Positions 32,639-34,007 of a stretch of 34,007 nt of DNA are shown here, piece by piece. Below the pieces are notes generated by a model. It was given only the letters and a program-made list of their open reading frames with translations. It did no database searches and was not told where the DNA came from. The stretch covers positions 1-34,007 of the forward strand of contig CABUDQ010000021.1 of NCBI GenBank assembly GCA_902490365.1, given 5' to 3'. Position 1 is the first letter of the stretch. The number at the start of each line of letters is the position of its first letter. A program made the position numbers and the translations under genes. The stretch is from an uncultured Collinsella sp. (GTDB lineage Bacteria; Actinomycetota; Coriobacteriia; Coriobacteriales; Coriobacteriaceae).

Positions 32639-33667
32639 CTAGCGCTGCACGTAGGCGCGGACGAGCTCGTAGGTGTTGCGCACGCCGTCGATGTGGCTGC
32701 GCTCGTAGTTGTGGCTCGCGTACACGCCGGGGCCGATCAGACCGTGACGGATGTCGTAGCCGGCAGAGAGCGTGGCCTCGACGTCCGAGCCGTAATGCGG
32801 GTACACGTCGATGGCGTAATCGAGCTCAAGCTCGCGCGCGATGTTGGACAGCGTGGTCACCAGGTCGTAGTTGTACGGACCGCCCGAATCCTTGGCGCAA
32901 ATCGACACCATGCGCTCGGTGCAGCCCAGGTCGTCGCCCACGCAGCCCATGTCAACGCTGATCATCTCGCGCGTGTCGGCCGGCACGAAAGCACCGCCAT
33001 GGCCGACCTCCTCGTACACGGTAAAGAGCAGCGACACCTTGCGCGAAAGCGACACATCGCCGTCAGCAACGGCGCGGGCCAGACCCAGCAGAATCGACGC
33101 CGACAGCTTATCATCCAAGAAGCGGCTCTTGATGTAGCCGCTCTCCGTCACCGTGGTACGCGGATCCATAGCGATGATGTCGCCGGTCTGAATGCCCAGC
33201 TCAAGCACATCGTCCTTGCTGTCGACATTCTCGTCGAGCAGGATTTCCATGTTCTTCTCGATGGTCTTGACCGGCTCGTCGGCCACGTGCGCCGAAGGCT
33301 CGGTGTTGAGAACCACACCCGCGTACACATTGCCGTCACGTGTGTAGACGGTGCAGTTCTCGCCATCGGCCGTAGACCACTGGTGCCCACCAAGCGTCGT
33401 GGGACGCAGGCGGCCATTGTCCTTAATGGAGCGCACCATGGCGCCCAGGGTGTCGACATGGCTTGCCAACACCAGCGGCTCGCCCTCGCCGCCAAGCTCA
33501 ACCAACACGTTGCCCTTATTGGAACGCTCGGGCCCAAAGCCCATATCGCGCAGGGTCTCCATCAGATAATCAGTAGCCGCACGGGTATAGCCCGTAGGCG
33601 AAGCAATCGAGGTAAGCGCCTTCAACTGGTCAGTAATATAGGAGAGCGTAGAATCCATCTTGGACAC
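32639..33667 (-). CDS. M42-family metallopeptidase (aminopeptidase)
   Basis: 342 residues if GTG 33667 (VSKMDSTL) is used, 339 if the ATG at 33658 is used; AAAGGG lies 9 bases before the GTG but 17 before the ATG. M42 enzymes are tetrahedral, two-metal (Zn or Co) aminopeptidases that digest peptides, in the family of glutamyl aminopeptidase and FrvX/YsdC. The co-catalytic ligands are visible: LASHVDTLG (His, Asp), RFLDDKLSA (Asp), TVYEEVGHGG (catalytic and ligand Glu), SVDMG (Asp) and SHNYERSHID (His). Its length is normal. It is monocistronic with its own terminator. Peptide trimming for amino-acid use suits a gut anaerobe. Confidence 0.93.
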   Translation of the reverse strand: MSKMDSTLSYITDQLKALTSIASPTGYTRAATDYLMETLRDMGFGPERSNKGNVLVELGGEGEPLVLASHVDTLGAMVRSIKDNGRLRPTTLGGHQWSTADGENCTVYTRDGNVYAGVVLNTEPSAHVADEPVKTIEKNMEILLDENVDSKDDVLELGIQTGDIIAMDPRTTVTESGYIKSRFLDDKLSASILLGLARAVADGDVSLSRKVSLLFTVYEEVGHGGAFVPADTREMISVDMGCVGDDLGCTERMVSICAKDSGGPYNYDLVTTLSNIARELELDYAIDVYPHYGSDVEATLSAGYDIRHGLIGPGVYASHNYERSHIDGVRNTYELVRAYVQR

Positions 33668-33786
33668 CAAAGTCACCCTTTCATATCGAATTAAACCCAC
33701 AGCAACAATACCACCGCGAGCCATCTTTTTACCTAGCGAGATGACCCATCGAGCTCGCCAGGACTGCGCCCGCCACGATAACGAGC

Positions 33787-33916
33787 CGGCGGCCCCCTGC
33801 CGTTAGCCCCACAATCTTTCCGCAGGACGGAGGAAGCCCCCGCCGCACGAAATGCGCAGCGGGGGCTTCCGACATGTCCGAGGACGATTGTGGGGCTAAC
33901 GGGCAGGGGCCCGCCG
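33787..33916. repeat. Long nested palindrome
   Basis: An outer inverted repeat of about 30 bases (33787-33816 and 33886-33916) is nearly perfect, with one inserted base and one mismatch; its core GTTAGCCCCACAATC is exact. Inside, GGAAGCCCCCGC (33832-33843) pairs exactly with GCGGGGGCTTCC (33859-33870). The whole can fold as a ~130-base hairpin with an internal bulge. It sits between the M42 gene and the broken gene end. It could be a terminator plus a mobile palindrome, or a structured RNA. Confidence 0.75.
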
Positions 33917-33923
33917 AACCAAG

Positions 33924-33977
33924 TTAGGCAGCCGGGCAGATCTTCTTGAAGAGCTCGATGACGTCGTCGAGCGTCGC
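33924..33977 (-). pseudogene. 3' end of a disrupted minus-strand gene
   Basis: Reading toward the window start, an in-frame stretch of 17 codons (ATLDDVIELFKKICPAA) ends at TAA (33924-33926). It reads like a natural C-terminus, but an in-frame TAG (33978-33980) precedes it immediately. The gene therefore appears cut off at that point, by a rearrangement, an assembly join or an element border. The parent gene cannot be named from 17 residues. The next 30 bases contain an inverted repeat (ACAAAT 33980-33985, ATTTGT 34002-34007). Confidence 0.35.
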
Positions 33978-34007
33978 CTACAAATCTACTGTTGCCGACC
34001 AATTTGT

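Overview
The window looks like chromosomal DNA of a GC-rich Gram-positive anaerobe of the Coriobacteriia (Actinomycetota), most plausibly Collinsella or a close relative. This is inference from the gene set (formate-tetrahydrofolate ligase, stand-alone superoxide reductase, YerC/TrpR-like protein, AddAB/RexAB-type nuclease, Rrf2-cysK pair), strong AGGAG-type ribosome binding sites, and a CGAAC-N4-GTTC-type LexA box. No phage, insertion sequence, CRISPR array, rRNA or tRNA was seen. Most of the window is ordinary chromosome, with a few acquired or unusual loci.

Layout. 1-4,140: a truncated small gene and a double zinc-ribbon protein of unknown role (minus); a CDF-family metal exporter with a probable manganese-type site (plus); a single-pass membrane protein with a disordered head, PASTA-like region and heptad tail (minus). 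4,200-10,890 (all minus): fhs; ruvC-ruvA-ruvB with one-base overlaps, led by a LexA box; an NAD synthetase-like protein whose two active sites both appear destroyed; a superoxide reductase. 11,040-18,340 (minus): dnaE followed by a SWIM-SNF2 helicase. 18,440-19,780: an AT-richer islet with an MFS transporter and an overlapping 49-codon ORF, probably acquired. 19,860-26,930 (minus): a 52-residue protein and the coupled addB-addA (rexB-rexA) genes. 27,087-28,645: yerC-like regulator, small holin-4-type membrane protein and an Rrf2 regulator. 28,897-31,118 (plus): cysK and mnmA. 31,127-33,667 (minus): an HTH-HipA-like kinase fusion and an M42 aminopeptidase. The window ends in a long nested palindrome and a broken gene end.

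How it works together. ruvCAB, addAB, dnaE and the SNF2 protein form a DNA replication and recombination-repair concentration, with ruvCAB likely under SOS control. The Rrf2 protein, with four clustered cysteines, lies divergently from cysK and probably controls cysteine synthesis. MnmA uses sulfur derived from cysteine to thiolate tRNA, so cysK-mnmA adjacency is metabolically sensible; a terminator and an mnmA promoter appear to overlap between them.

The most notable loci are the NAD synthetase-like pseudoenzyme (8424-10409), the HTH-kinase fusion with palindromic sites upstream (31127-32569), the nested palindrome (33787-33916) and the apparently broken coding sequences at both window edges.
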